Below are positions 33,880 to 42,004 of a stretch of DNA of 64,000 nucleotides, piece by piece. The stretch covers positions 24,324 to 88,323 of the forward strand of contig FSSI02000018.1 in the NCBI GenBank assembly GCA_900149785.2. The letters run 5' to 3'. The notes beneath the pieces were generated by a model, which saw nothing but the letters and a program-made list of their open reading frames with translations, had not been told where the DNA came from and ran no database searches. Within the stretch, counting starts at the first letter, position 1. Every line of letters starts with the position of its first letter. Position numbers and translations under genes: made by a program. Source of the DNA: Sodalinema lacuna_A. GTDB lineage: Bacteria; Cyanobacteriota; Cyanobacteriia; Cyanobacteriales; Geitlerinemataceae.

Positions 33880-34992
33880 ATGGATATTAGTAATTTTTTA
33901 GGACCTATTGAAACTGTAATTTCCTGGCTCGTAGAAGCTAATGTGCTGCGTCTAATTGTTTTCTTGGGATTTCTCTTAATCTCCTTGCTACTCGGACAAT
34001 TCACCCCTCGCTTTGTTCGGTCTGTTATCCAACAGTTCTTGAGCGAATCGGCGGTCACAACCTACGACAGCTTGATTGAGCCTGTTAAGCAGCCTCTTCA
34101 AGTGTCAGGGACGTTACTCTTGATTTATTGGTCATCAATTTGGCTCAAAGGCTATGAGATTTTTTATGAGTTTTTCATTCCACTTTTAGACTTTGCTATT
34201 ATTGTGAGTATCGCTTGGCTGGCGTCAAGGATATTCCGTCAGATTGTGCGAATTTATGGAATTGACCTCTTAAAAAAAATGGGGTTAGAGGTTGATGAAT
34301 TACTGCTCGTTTTTGAAACGATTGCCAATTTAATTATTGGTCTGTTAGCCGTTTTTGCTTTTGCTCAAACTCGTGATTTTGACCTATTTGCGCTCTTTGC
34401 GGGTTTAGGGATTGGTGGTTTGGCGGTGGTTGCTGCGTCTCAGCGGATTTTGGAGCAATTCTTGAGTACGGTAGTGTTATACCTCGATCGCCCCTTTATC
34501 CCCGGTGACTATATCCGCCTCAAAGATGGTCAACTCGGACGGGTTGAATCCATTGGTTTACGCTCAACGAAAATCCGCACTTCAGCCAAAAGTACCTTAT
34601 TTATTGTCCCTAACTCCATTTTGGTCAATATCGAAGTCGAAAACCTAACGCGAGCTAAAAAAGTGATGTCGATGATTTATCTCGATTTTGCGAAACCTCT
34701 TGATGACCAAGATAAAGCTCTCGTACGGGAAGTGGTCACCGAAAGTACGAACTCCGTGTTCGGGATCGATCCTGGAAGTACCAGTCTCAGTTTTAGTGAG
34801 GATGACAATCACTCCGGAACTCAGGCTCGGGTGACGTTCTTTATTTTAGGCTCCAATGAGAACTCGATTCAATTGCGCAAACGCCTGTTGGAGTTAGCGA
34901 ATCAGACGATTTCTGGCAAACTGAGTCAGTTTGGGATTACCTTCTCGTCTCAGGAACCGACGGTGTATGTGGAATCGCCAATTACGCTATAA
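33880..34992 (+). CDS. MscS-family mechanosensitive channel, paralogue 2
   Basis: 370 residues with the same layout as its upstream neighbour: helices at about 23-45, 75-92, 97-120 and 140-160, TM3 with LGIGGLAVVAASQRILEQFL, and a beta domain with RLKDGQLGRVESIGLRSTKIRTSA. The pore glycines and alanines differ slightly (AVVAASQ in place of AVAFAAQ), so gating or conductance may differ. The pair looks like an old tandem duplication. Confidence 0.93.
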   Translation: MDISNFLGPIETVISWLVEANVLRLIVFLGFLLISLLLGQFTPRFVRSVIQQFLSESAVTTYDSLIEPVKQPLQVSGTLLLIYWSSIWLKGYEIFYEFFIPLLDFAIIVSIAWLASRIFRQIVRIYGIDLLKKMGLEVDELLLVFETIANLIIGLLAVFAFAQTRDFDLFALFAGLGIGGLAVVAASQRILEQFLSTVVLYLDRPFIPGDYIRLKDGQLGRVESIGLRSTKIRTSAKSTLFIVPNSILVNIEVENLTRAKKVMSMIYLDFAKPLDDQDKALVREVVTESTNSVFGIDPGSTSLSFSEDDNHSGTQARVTFFILGSNENSIQLRKRLLELANQTISGKLSQFGITFSSQEPTVYVESPITL

Positions 34993-35021
34993 AGAACTAT
35001 GGTCTGGAGTACAGGTTAATT

Positions 35022-35849
35022 ATGTCTGTTTGGCAACTCGATTTTTTCCGTCGTCCTTTACGTAATGAGGAGGGCGAGGTGTTGTGGGAGTTACTGGGGT
35101 GCGATCGCCCCTTCGAGTTTCGTCTACAACGCTGGTGTCCTCAATCTCAGGCGAACTCCGACTGGATTGTCGAACAGTTGCAAAGTCTCGATCGCCCCCT
35201 CCCAGACTGTTTAGCGACGTTTCGGCCCGAATCCCTGAGTTTAATTCGTGAGGCGGCTAAAAAACTGGGGATTCAGGCCCGGGCGACGCGACGAACTGAA
35301 ACGCTCAAACGCTGGTTGTTGCAACGAGCCGAGTTATATCAGCAGCTTCAGGGCTATACAGCGGATGCGTATCAACCGCTGGCGGTTCCTCGTCCGGCCC
35401 CGGTTCCCGTGTCTGAACAGTTATGGGGCGATCGCTGGCGCTTTGCAACCCTTCCTGTGGCTGAGTTAGATAGTTTTGCGGCTCATCCGATGCGGGTGCG
35501 ATCGCTCCCCCGAGAACTCCATCCCCTAGAATTGGGACTCGCCTCAACCGCATCTCTTCCCGGCTTAGTCATTGATGGAGGGCGACAATCGTTGCAGTTG
35601 GCTCAATGGTTGGAGACGGTGACACCTGTATCGGTCAATTATATCCCTGGCGCTCCCGACGGACTGATTTTAGAAGCGGGTTTGGCTGATCGCTGGGTTC
35701 TGGCCACCTTTGATGATTCGGAAGTCCAAGCCGCTGCGCGACTCTATCATCAACGCCAACAGGAGACGAAGGGACTCCATTTTCTCGTCATTCAGCCGGA
35801 TGACTCGGGACGAACTTATACGGGATTGTGGCTGTTGCAACCGGCTTGA
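35022..35849 (+). CDS. Tab2/Atab2-family RNA-binding protein
   Basis: 275 residues. The start MSVWQLDFFRRPLRNEEGE, the central PPYPLP-like RATRRTETLKRWLLQRAELYQQ, and the C-terminal region with RWVLATFDDSEVQAAARLYHQR match the Tab2 family. In algae and plants it activates translation of the psaB (photosystem I) mRNA, and the cyanobacterial homologues are its ancestors. It follows the MscS pair by 29 bases and could share their transcript, though without an obvious functional link. Confidence 0.88.
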   Translation: MSVWQLDFFRRPLRNEEGEVLWELLGCDRPFEFRLQRWCPQSQANSDWIVEQLQSLDRPLPDCLATFRPESLSLIREAAKKLGIQARATRRTETLKRWLLQRAELYQQLQGYTADAYQPLAVPRPAPVPVSEQLWGDRWRFATLPVAELDSFAAHPMRVRSLPRELHPLELGLASTASLPGLVIDGGRQSLQLAQWLETVTPVSVNYIPGAPDGLILEAGLADRWVLATFDDSEVQAAARLYHQRQQETKGLHFLVIQPDDSGRTYTGLWLLQPA

Positions 35850-35880
35850 GGTTCACAACCCGTCACGATGGCTTGACAAC

Positions 35881-36087
35881 TTAATGATCCACGATCCAAA
35901 TATGACCCTCGTGAATTCCGTCAAAGACGCGGTCAACGAGGGTTTGTTCGCGCCGTCCGAAGTAGGAGCGGTTGCTGAGGATGTCATTGAGTAGATGGCG
36001 ATCGATGGGGGTGATTTGGCGAAACGTGCAGATCCGCTCAACCACGTTTTCGAGAGAATAACTCGGGGTGGGAGGGGCAAAAGACAT
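35881..36087 (-). CDS. Small conserved-looking protein, 68 residues
   Basis: The frame starts MSFAPPTPSYSLENVVERIC and has TPIDRHLLNDILSNRS and FGRREQTLVDRVFDGIHEGHIWIVD. It is basic to neutral and helical. I do not recognise it with certainty; its compact form and high conservation-like pattern suggest a cyanobacterial small regulatory or stress protein. A longer in-frame start exists far upstream, but that part is in AT-rich intergenic DNA with unrelated composition. The stop lies 31 bases from the Tab2 gene stop, on the opposite strand. Confidence 0.6.
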   Translation of the reverse strand: MSFAPPTPSYSLENVVERICTFRQITPIDRHLLNDILSNRSYFGRREQTLVDRVFDGIHEGHIWIVDH

Positions 36088-36120
36088 CGTTTTTAAAGAT
36101 TGTGTGAAGCCTACGCTCCA

Positions 36121-36151
36121 ATTATAACTTTGTATATAAAGATTATGTAAA
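36121..36151 (-). promoter_or_regulatory. Possible promoter of the 68-residue protein gene
   Basis: On the minus strand TTTACA (36146-36151) and TATAAT (36121-36126) stand 19 bases apart, about 35 bases before the ATG at 36087. The -10 box is perfect, the spacing slightly long. Confidence 0.4.
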
Positions 36152-36283
36152 GTTACCGCGTGATTATTGACACAAGTACGTGTGATAGTGTAGTAATTTG
36201 TTGGTGATTTAGATCGTTGACAGATTGTCAATGTTTTTGCTAAGGACGCTATAGCAATCTCGATCAATTTGGCTAAACCGGCC

Positions 36284-36315
36284 AAAAAAAATCCCCAGTC
36301 AAAGATGGGGAAATC
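36284..36315 (-). terminator. Terminator of the HTH protein gene
   Basis: Read on the minus strand, TCCCC, a ten-base loop, GGGGA and eight T. It lies about 40 bases past the stop at 36354. The remaining 36088-36283 holds the promoter above and a TTGACA-GAT-TGTCAA palindrome (36217-36231). Confidence 0.75.
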
Positions 36316-36353
36316 GGGGATGGATTCAGGGTTAGGGGCGATCGCCGTAGCGG

Positions 36354-37124
36354 TCAAAGAGAATACACTTGACCATCAAAAAAGACGCGGGTAATCCCCT
36401 TCGCTTGTAAATGCGGTCCTGTTTTCTGCAACACCTGACTGTCAGGAACCTTCATCACCCGCTGATTGCGATTCGCAAAGCGGCGGGCCACACGGTGATT
36501 ATCAAATACAGGTAGCGTTTTCGAGGAAATCTCCGTCGCCGGAATCTCACCGAGATCATTAAATTCCCGTAGGGGACGTGAAATCAGTTCAGACGAGCGA
36601 TCGACCACCAAATAGCAAGTTTTGGGCATTAAGGCGTTAGCCAAGGGTTCAATCGTCAGCCAAGGGCCAGTTTCCTCACTCTCATCATGGCCATTCTCAG
36701 GAACCTTAATCTCACGACGGGATCCGGAGTTGGGGGACGGTTCGGACTCCTCGGGGACTGGGGATTCCGAATGATCGGTTGACCCCCCCGATTTGCGTCG
36801 ACGGCGATTGGAGTGGTCTTTCGGTAAATCGAGCTGTAACTGTTCCCCAGAATCGCTTGCTGACTCATCATTGGGTGCGGACGAGTCACGCAAAATTGGC
36901 TTGCGTCGTTGAGATTTGCGATCGCGACTCCCCGAACGATTCGCCCGTTTCTGGTGTACGAGCTGATCATACTCCTGGGGAGAAAAGCTACTCTTGAGCA
37001 AGCGGCTAATCGTAGAATTACTCACCCCATAGCGTTGAGCCAAGGTTGAGGTCGTTTCACCGGGATGCCGGTACTGCTCAATAATCTCGAGTTTATCGGC
37101 ATCTGATAGTTTTTTAGCACTCAT
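36354..37124 (-). CDS. Transposase-type HTH DNA-binding protein, probably domesticated
   Basis: 256 residues. Residues 1-55 form an IS3/IS911-type helix-turn-helix (SDADKLEIIEQYRHPGETTSTLAQRYGVSNSTISRLL). Residues 60-145 are polar, disordered and basic then acidic (RRRRKSGGS, EESEPSPNSG). Residues 150-256 form a compact domain (WLTIEPLANALMPKTCYLVVDRSSELISRPL... ITRVFFDGQVYSL) unlike any transposase catalytic domain. No DDE motif or terminal inverted repeats are visible, so it looks like a cellular regulator built on a transposase DNA-binding domain. I recall similar proteins in other cyanobacteria. Confidence 0.7.
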   Translation of the reverse strand: MSAKKLSDADKLEIIEQYRHPGETTSTLAQRYGVSNSTISRLLKSSFSPQEYDQLVHQKRANRSGSRDRKSQRRKPILRDSSAPNDESASDSGEQLQLDLPKDHSNRRRRKSGGSTDHSESPVPEESEPSPNSGSRREIKVPENGHDESEETGPWLTIEPLANALMPKTCYLVVDRSSELISRPLREFNDLGEIPATEISSKTLPVFDNHRVARRFANRNQRVMKVPDSQVLQKTGPHLQAKGITRVFFDGQVYSL

Positions 37125-37178
37125 TCGAGGGTTGTGATCTTGCAGAAATTGAAAAACGGGGGCAACGAGTCAGTCCAA

Positions 37179-38135
37179 CTAGGACGAGGAACCCCGACGG
37201 CGGCGACTTCCCCGAGAGACGGCGCGGGTTGACACATCAAATTCGAGTAATGCACCAATGGCAAAGAAGACCCCAGTAAAGGTGAAAAAGACTTCGAGCA
37301 AATCCCCACTTTCATAATTGGGGATATTCTTGTCGGCGTACTTAAACCACATATCGGCGATGTACTGAGAGAACGCCGCTGCTGCAATCATGCGCCAGGA
37401 CTGAGAAAACCGCCCTCCCCAGAAGGCCAACAACAACACCGCCGCAATAATCAACAGCAGCACATCAAGGACCACATAGAGTAGGTTCAGAGGCGGTCCA
37501 AGGGGTTCGAGTTGTCGTTCTAGGCTAATCACCCATTCAGGTGCAGGACGTGCGGTCTCAATCACCTCAGTGGTTTCAGCCGCCGCACTCGCACTATCAA
37601 AATCTAAGCTAAAGTCGAAGGGATAGGAGAGCCAACCGGCAAAGGCCATACCCGCCACGGCGATGGCCAGGATAACACCCCATTGCCATAATTCCAGGTT
37701 CAGTCGCCGCGATCGCACCGCTAGGAGCATTCCCACGGTCAGACATAAATAGCTGGCGACATAAAACAGGTCTCCAGGAGAGACGGCCGGGTCAAGTTCC
37801 CAGTACAGTTCCCACCAACTAAAAAAGAGATTACCGATAAAGAAGGAAATCATCCCCAAGCCAAGGCCGAGCCAGACATTCCGACCACTGGCAATTTTAT
37901 TACTCAGACCATTGCGTAAACAGAGGACTCCCGCAAACGCGAACGCCACCTGTTCCGAGAGCAACGTCCCAATCCCATACCAAAAGGGACGGCCTTCACC
38001 GGGAACAGTGACACTAAACAGCAGGAAAAACAGCAGAGCCAAAACGCCCCACATCACGGACAGTAAGACTAAGTTCGAGGTTGATAACCAGGATTTCAAC
38101 CCATTCGTATTGGTTTTCTCAGAGGTGCTACTCAT
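37179..38135 (-). CDS. Multi-pass membrane protein, unknown function
   Basis: 318 residues with about seven or eight hydrophobic segments (near 22-42, 54-72, 88-107, 118-140, 150-170, 215-245 and 280-300) and a basic C-terminus (GSRRRRG). It resembles the N-terminal sensing region of some diguanylate cyclases and histidine kinases, but no catalytic domain follows. An extramembrane loop at about 172-205 is acidic. The HTH protein gene is 54 bases downstream. Confidence 0.7.
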   Translation of the reverse strand: MSSTSEKTNTNGLKSWLSTSNLVLLSVMWGVLALLFFLLFSVTVPGEGRPFWYGIGTLLSEQVAFAFAGVLCLRNGLSNKIASGRNVWLGLGLGMISFFIGNLFFSWWELYWELDPAVSPGDLFYVASYLCLTVGMLLAVRSRRLNLELWQWGVILAIAVAGMAFAGWLSYPFDFSLDFDSASAAAETTEVIETARPAPEWVISLERQLEPLGPPLNLLYVVLDVLLLIIAAVLLLAFWGGRFSQSWRMIAAAAFSQYIADMWFKYADKNIPNYESGDLLEVFFTFTGVFFAIGALLEFDVSTRAVSRGSRRRRGSSS

Positions 38136-38256
38136 AAAACATTTCAGAGGCTAATAGCGTGCTAGCAGTGATCTCGGCAAGAATCCCCAGACGACCTTGA
38201 TTCACCCAGATCTTCGAGGGTACAACGGCTTGCCGGAAACCGGGGAGCATCAATCG

Positions 38257-38934
38257 TTAGTCCCCGGCCCAGAGTTTGCCGAGGGGGGATTGATTCATCC
38301 AATTGATAAATTGGACGCGATCGCCATCGGGTAAGTCTTCGAGAGCATCAATGGCACGTCCAGCAAAATTCGGATTGCCAAAATAGTCTTTTCCGATGCG
38401 ATACAGTTCTTGAAGTAGGGTATTGAGGTGATGTTCCTGCCAAGGGGGAACTTTACCACCATCGAGGGGATCTTGTTCCAAGAGGTTTTCGACTTCCCCG
38501 GGTGCGATCGCCTGTGGAAAGTTCCATTGTTGGAACACCTTGGCAATTTCCTTCTCAAACGCACTGGCCTGTCGAGTCCCTAGGAGGTCTTCGACATCGA
38601 AGTAAACCGCTTGTAGGAGGAGCAATGAAGCTTGTGTGAACGAGGCCGCAGCGGCAACCGATACATCATCGCTGCTCGGCTCTCCACTGATTTGTTCTAA
38701 ACGAACCTTGCCCCAAACACTATAGCGATCAGGTTCTTCGAGCAGAACACAGGCCTTGCCCCGATTGTCGGTTAAATCCCGCCAAAACGAGCGAGCTTCT
38801 TCAGCTTGATTGGCATTAAACACACTAATCAGGCGAAAGGTTTGCCCTTGATATTTAAGAACCGGAACCGGTTGACCGGATTTAGGGTGCTGGACACTGG
38901 TAATTTCAACATCCTGCCTTTTTAGAATAAACAT
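38257..38934 (-). CDS. Npun_F0813-type cyanobacterial protein
   Basis: 225 residues from the ATG at 38934; the upstream in-frame 28 residues are not plausible. N-terminus MFILKRQDVEITSVQHPKSG, then YQGQTFRLISVFNANQAEEARSFWRDL, and a helical second half ending GDRVQFINWMNQSPLGKLW. I recall this as the Npun_F0813 family, conserved in cyanobacteria without known function. Soluble; no signal peptide. Confidence 0.6.
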   Translation of the reverse strand: MFILKRQDVEITSVQHPKSGQPVPVLKYQGQTFRLISVFNANQAEEARSFWRDLTDNRGKACVLLEEPDRYSVWGKVRLEQISGEPSSDDVSVAAAASFTQASLLLLQAVYFDVEDLLGTRQASAFEKEIAKVFQQWNFPQAIAPGEVENLLEQDPLDGGKVPPWQEHHLNTLLQELYRIGKDYFGNPNFAGRAIDALEDLPDGDRVQFINWMNQSPLGKLWAGD

Positions 38935-39287
38935 GACACTGCCAATTGACTCCGATCGGGGTCGATGGATGGTGTGGGACACGACAGGTGGGGTGTCGTC
39001 AGAGTCGCGACACAGCAAACCATCATATCAACGATGGTACTCGCGCACAGGCATCTGCCCCAAGGGGATCACAGGGACGACGCTTACGTCCCCCGACGTC
39101 AACCCTATCTCAACTACTGTCGGATGGTTTAGATTTTAGTGTACCCCGTAATTTGCCCTCAACGGACGCGGATGCCATTGTTCACTGTTTTTGCCCGGTC
39201 AGACTTTTCGATTCCGAGTGGGGTGTGATAGGCTGGGAAGATAGGTTTTCCGAGTTTTCAGGTCTTACAAACTAGGTCTTACAAGCT
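38935..39287. other. Gap without a recognised gene
   Basis: This 353-base stretch separates the Npun_F0813-type gene from tRNA-Arg. It contains scattered direct GTCG-rich repeats and a perfect 10-bp core of a 14-bp tandem repeat (GGTCTTACAA, 39261-39284) immediately before the tRNA. The short frames in it have no recognisable product. Confidence 0.5.
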
Positions 39288-39361
39288 GGGTGCGTAACTC
39301 AGGTGGATAGAGTAGCTGCCTTCTAAGCAGCGAGTCGTAGGTTCGAGTCCTACCGCACCCG
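39288..39361 (+). tRNA. tRNA-Arg (anticodon UCU)
   Basis: A 74-nt cloverleaf: acceptor GGGTGCG pairs with CGCACCC, D-arm ACTC/GAGT, anticodon arm GCTGC-CTTCTAA-GCAGC with anticodon TCT, variable GAGTC, T-arm GTAGG-TTCGAGT-CCTAC, discriminator G. CCA is not encoded. It reads AGA and AGG codons. Confidence 0.97.
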
Positions 39362-39394
39362 TTCAGTCTTTTACTACATGGCATCTGCGCGACG

Positions 39395-40222
39395 TTAGCC
39401 CACTTCATGAGATTTGAGGTGGGTGGCGGCGGCTTTTAGGGGAGCCAGCAGACTCATGGGCAAGGCAAAACTATTGAGGGCTTTGGCTCCCAGTCCTGGG
39501 CCGTGATAGTCTGTACCGCCGGTAATGAGGAGTGAGTACTGTTGGCATAGCCGCTCTAAGCGCTCCTGTTGCGATCGCCGATGATGAGGATGATACACCT
39601 CAACTCCCATCAGTCCGGCCTCAACCAAATGAGGCAAAACCTCCTCCACCGGTCCCCCGGCGAACAAATAGGGATGCGCCCAAACCGGAACCGCACCGCA
39701 AGAGCGCAATAGGGCAATCCCGTCCTCGGCGCTAAACTTGGCATAGCCAACATAAGCCGGCTTTCCCTCCCCGAGAAAGCGATCAAACGCCTCTTCCCAG
39801 GACTTGACATATCCGGCCGCCAACAAGGCCCGGGCCAAATGGGGGCGACTCGGCGCTACCCCTTCCCCCAACTGGGGCAGTTCCAGGGCATACCCCAATT
39901 GGCTGAGTTTGTCAAGCATCTGTTGCGCCCGTTGCTTGCGGCCCTGCAAGCGTTCTCTCAGGGGAGCTTCGAGGCGATCGCTGTCAGGGTAAAAGCCCAG
40001 AATATGCATCGATCGCCCCCGATACACCGTACTCAACTCCACCCCAGGCACAAGGGTCAAATCGCACCCCTGAGCCGCCTCAGCCGCCTCCAGACAACCC
40101 GACATCGTATCATGGTCGGTCAGGGCCAGGACTTTCACCCCAGCGGCCGCCGCCGTCTGGACCAGTTGCGTTGGGGTCAGGGTTCCGTCAGAATACTGAC
40201 TGTGACAATGTAGTTCCAGCAT
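39395..40222 (-). CDS. PHP-domain phosphoesterase
   Basis: 275 residues from the ATG at 40222, the start that puts MLELHCHSQYSDG at the N-terminus as in the family. Metal ligands are in ELHCHSQYSDG, ALTDHDTM, PGVELS, PVWAHP and GGTDYHG. The enzyme is of the RNase AM/YciV type, which trims 5' ends of RNA or hydrolyses 3',5'-nucleoside bisphosphates. An in-frame upstream start at 40303 would overlap the divergent purN gene. tRNA-Arg lies beyond its 3' end. Confidence 0.9.
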   Translation of the reverse strand: MLELHCHSQYSDGTLTPTQLVQTAAAAGVKVLALTDHDTMSGCLEAAEAAQGCDLTLVPGVELSTVYRGRSMHILGFYPDSDRLEAPLRERLQGRKQRAQQMLDKLSQLGYALELPQLGEGVAPSRPHLARALLAAGYVKSWEEAFDRFLGEGKPAYVGYAKFSAEDGIALLRSCGAVPVWAHPYLFAGGPVEEVLPHLVEAGLMGVEVYHPHHRRSQQERLERLCQQYSLLITGGTDYHGPGLGAKALNSFALPMSLLAPLKAAATHLKSHEVG

Positions 40223-40281
40223 GATGTAGGGGCCAACGCCAAATGTCCGTTGTTGTTTCTCTAGGGTAGCTCGATTTAGCC

Positions 40282-40962
40282 GTGGCACAGTCTTCACAAC
40301 CATCCACCTCCTGTCTTATTTCCCCCAACCTTCCAGCCGACCCATTGAGAGGGTCTAACCCCATACAATTAGGGGTTCTGGCTTCGGGGAATGGGAGTAA
40401 CTTCGAGGCCCTCGTTCAAGCGATCGCCGACGGGAAACTGCGGGCTGAGATCCCCGTCCTGATTTACAATAATCCCGGAGCGGCCGTTGCTGCTCGCGCC
40501 CAGCGTTGGGGGATTCCGGCGGTCTTACTCAATCATCGCAACTATCACAGTCGCGAAGCCTTTGACTTTGATATCGCCCAAACTCTCCGCCAATCTGGAG
40601 TCGAATGGGTGGTCATGGCCGGCTGGATGCGCCGTGTCACCCAAGTTTTGATCGACCATTTTGGCGATCAAATGCTGAACATTCACCCCAGTCTGCTGCC
40701 GAGTTTCCCTGGACTCCATGCCATTGAACAGGCCTTAGCCGCTGGGGTCAAAATCACCGGCTGTACGGTCCATATTGTCCGCCTACAGGTCGATAGTGGC
40801 CCAATTCTCATCCAGGCCGCTGTGCCCGTCCTGCCCGATGATACGGCCGAGAGTTTGCACCAACGGGTACAGGTCCAAGAACATGAGATCTTACCCCGAG
40901 CCATTGACTTAGCGGTGCGACGACAGGCGCAACTGACGGCGGATAATTCCCCTCGTTCCTAA
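40282..40962 (+). CDS. purN: Phosphoribosylglycinamide formyltransferase
   Basis: 226 residues. Third step of purine synthesis, using 10-formyl-tetrahydrofolate. The phosphate site is LGVLASGNGSNFEALVQAI (about 31-49). The catalytic Asn-His-Asp are in LNIHPSLLPSFPGLHAIEQAL and the HIVRLQVDSGPIL segment. The N-terminal 27 residues before QLGVLASG are an extension common in cyanobacteria. pyrE follows 32 bases later in the same direction, a nucleotide-synthesis pairing. Confidence 0.96.
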   Translation: MAQSSQPSTSCLISPNLPADPLRGSNPIQLGVLASGNGSNFEALVQAIADGKLRAEIPVLIYNNPGAAVAARAQRWGIPAVLLNHRNYHSREAFDFDIAQTLRQSGVEWVVMAGWMRRVTQVLIDHFGDQMLNIHPSLLPSFPGLHAIEQALAAGVKITGCTVHIVRLQVDSGPILIQAAVPVLPDDTAESLHQRVQVQEHEILPRAIDLAVRRQAQLTADNSPRS

Positions 40963-40994
40963 TTTCTTCCCATGTTTCGCGACACTTTGCTACT

Positions 40995-41597
40995 ATGACC
41001 CCTTCTGTATCCAAGACGCTGGCTAGCTGTGACCTGGCGCAACTCGAACACCATCTGCTCGGGCTTCTGGCTCGTTTGGCCTATCGGGAAGGGGATTTTG
41101 TCCTCTCTTCGGGCCAACGCAGTCCCTACTATATCAATGGGAAACTGGTCACCCTCGATCCTGAGGGGGCGTTATGTGTGGGCCGCTTGATGCGATCGCG
41201 GCTACCGGAGGATACGGCGGCGGTGGCCGGCTTAACCCTCGGGGCCGATCCCATTGTCAGTGCGGTAACGGTCGTCTCAGCCTATGAACAACAGCCGCTT
41301 CCGGGGTTAATTGTCCGTAAAGAGGCGAAAGGCCATGGAACCCGAGCCTATATCGAGGGGCCGACGTTAGAGAAAGGGGCCAAGGTCGTGGTCTTAGAAG
41401 ATGTGGTCACCACGGGCCAGTCGGCGATGAAGGCGGTGACACGGCTACGGGATGCTGGCTATACCGTTGAGCGTGTGGTGTCTCTGGTCGATCGCCAACA
41501 AGGTGGAGGTCAGTTTTATCAGGAGCGAGGCTTGGCCTTTGATGCCTTGTTTACAATTCCTGACATCCAAGCGATCGCCCGACAACAGGACGCCTAA
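40995..41597 (+). CDS. pyrE: Orotate phosphoribosyltransferase
   Basis: 200 residues. It joins orotate and PRPP in pyrimidine synthesis. The PRPP loop is VVVLEDVVTTGQSAMKAV (about 131-148); the catalytic lysine loop is IVRKEAKGHGT. SSGQRSPYYINGKLVTLDP near residue 35 is typical. Co-directional with purN. Confidence 0.97.
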   Translation: MTPSVSKTLASCDLAQLEHHLLGLLARLAYREGDFVLSSGQRSPYYINGKLVTLDPEGALCVGRLMRSRLPEDTAAVAGLTLGADPIVSAVTVVSAYEQQPLPGLIVRKEAKGHGTRAYIEGPTLEKGAKVVVLEDVVTTGQSAMKAVTRLRDAGYTVERVVSLVDRQQGGGQFYQERGLAFDALFTIPDIQAIARQQDA

Positions 41598-41690
41598 TTC
41601 CCTCTGGCTGGGGTTGGGGTCGTTTTGGGGTCGTCATGGGGTCCCTCTCTGGGTTAGGCTGGGGAGGATCCTCGTCTGAGGCTATTGATT

Positions 41691-41852
41691 ATGACCGATC
41701 CTCGTTCTCAACGCGATCGCCCAACTGGGGAGGCGTCTGAATCTCGCCAAGCCAAGGTGAATGTGGTGGAGGTTGATCCGGTGACCTTGTTTGCGATCGT
41801 GGCGGCACTGTTGATCGTACCGGTCTTCCTCGCTGGCTTTTTCTTCCAATGA
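41691..41852 (+). CDS. Small single-pass membrane protein, 53 residues
   Basis: The frame runs from MTDPRSQRDRPTGEAS to VPVFLAGFFFQ. A polar, charged N-terminal half is followed by one hydrophobic helix at about residues 33-51 (LFAIVAALLIVPVFLAG). Unknown family, similar in form to small thylakoid membrane subunits. A terminator follows 48 bases after the stop, supporting a real transcript. Confidence 0.6.
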   Translation: MTDPRSQRDRPTGEASESRQAKVNVVEVDPVTLFAIVAALLIVPVFLAGFFFQ

Positions 41853-41900
41853 CCGGTTTCGACCCCCACTGCTTCCTGGATGACCTTGCCATTGATCGCG

Positions 41901-41926
41901 AAAACCTGCCTCTAGGGGCAGGTTTT
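41901..41926 (+). terminator. Terminator after the 53-residue membrane protein gene
   Basis: Perfect 10-bp arms AAAACCTGCC (41901-41910) and GGCAGGTTTT (41917-41926). The A- and T-tracts in the arms make it bidirectional in principle. Confidence 0.75.
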
Positions 41927-42004
41927 GACGTGAAGGGGTTGACCGACTGTAACCCCCCTAATTTGTAGATCATGCACCATGAACAAGCGAAAGTATGGTC
42001 AACC

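Noticed and set aside
36088..36357. Long N-terminal extension of the 68-residue protein
   Set aside because: The extra 90 codons cover a promoter, palindromes and a terminator in AT-rich DNA.
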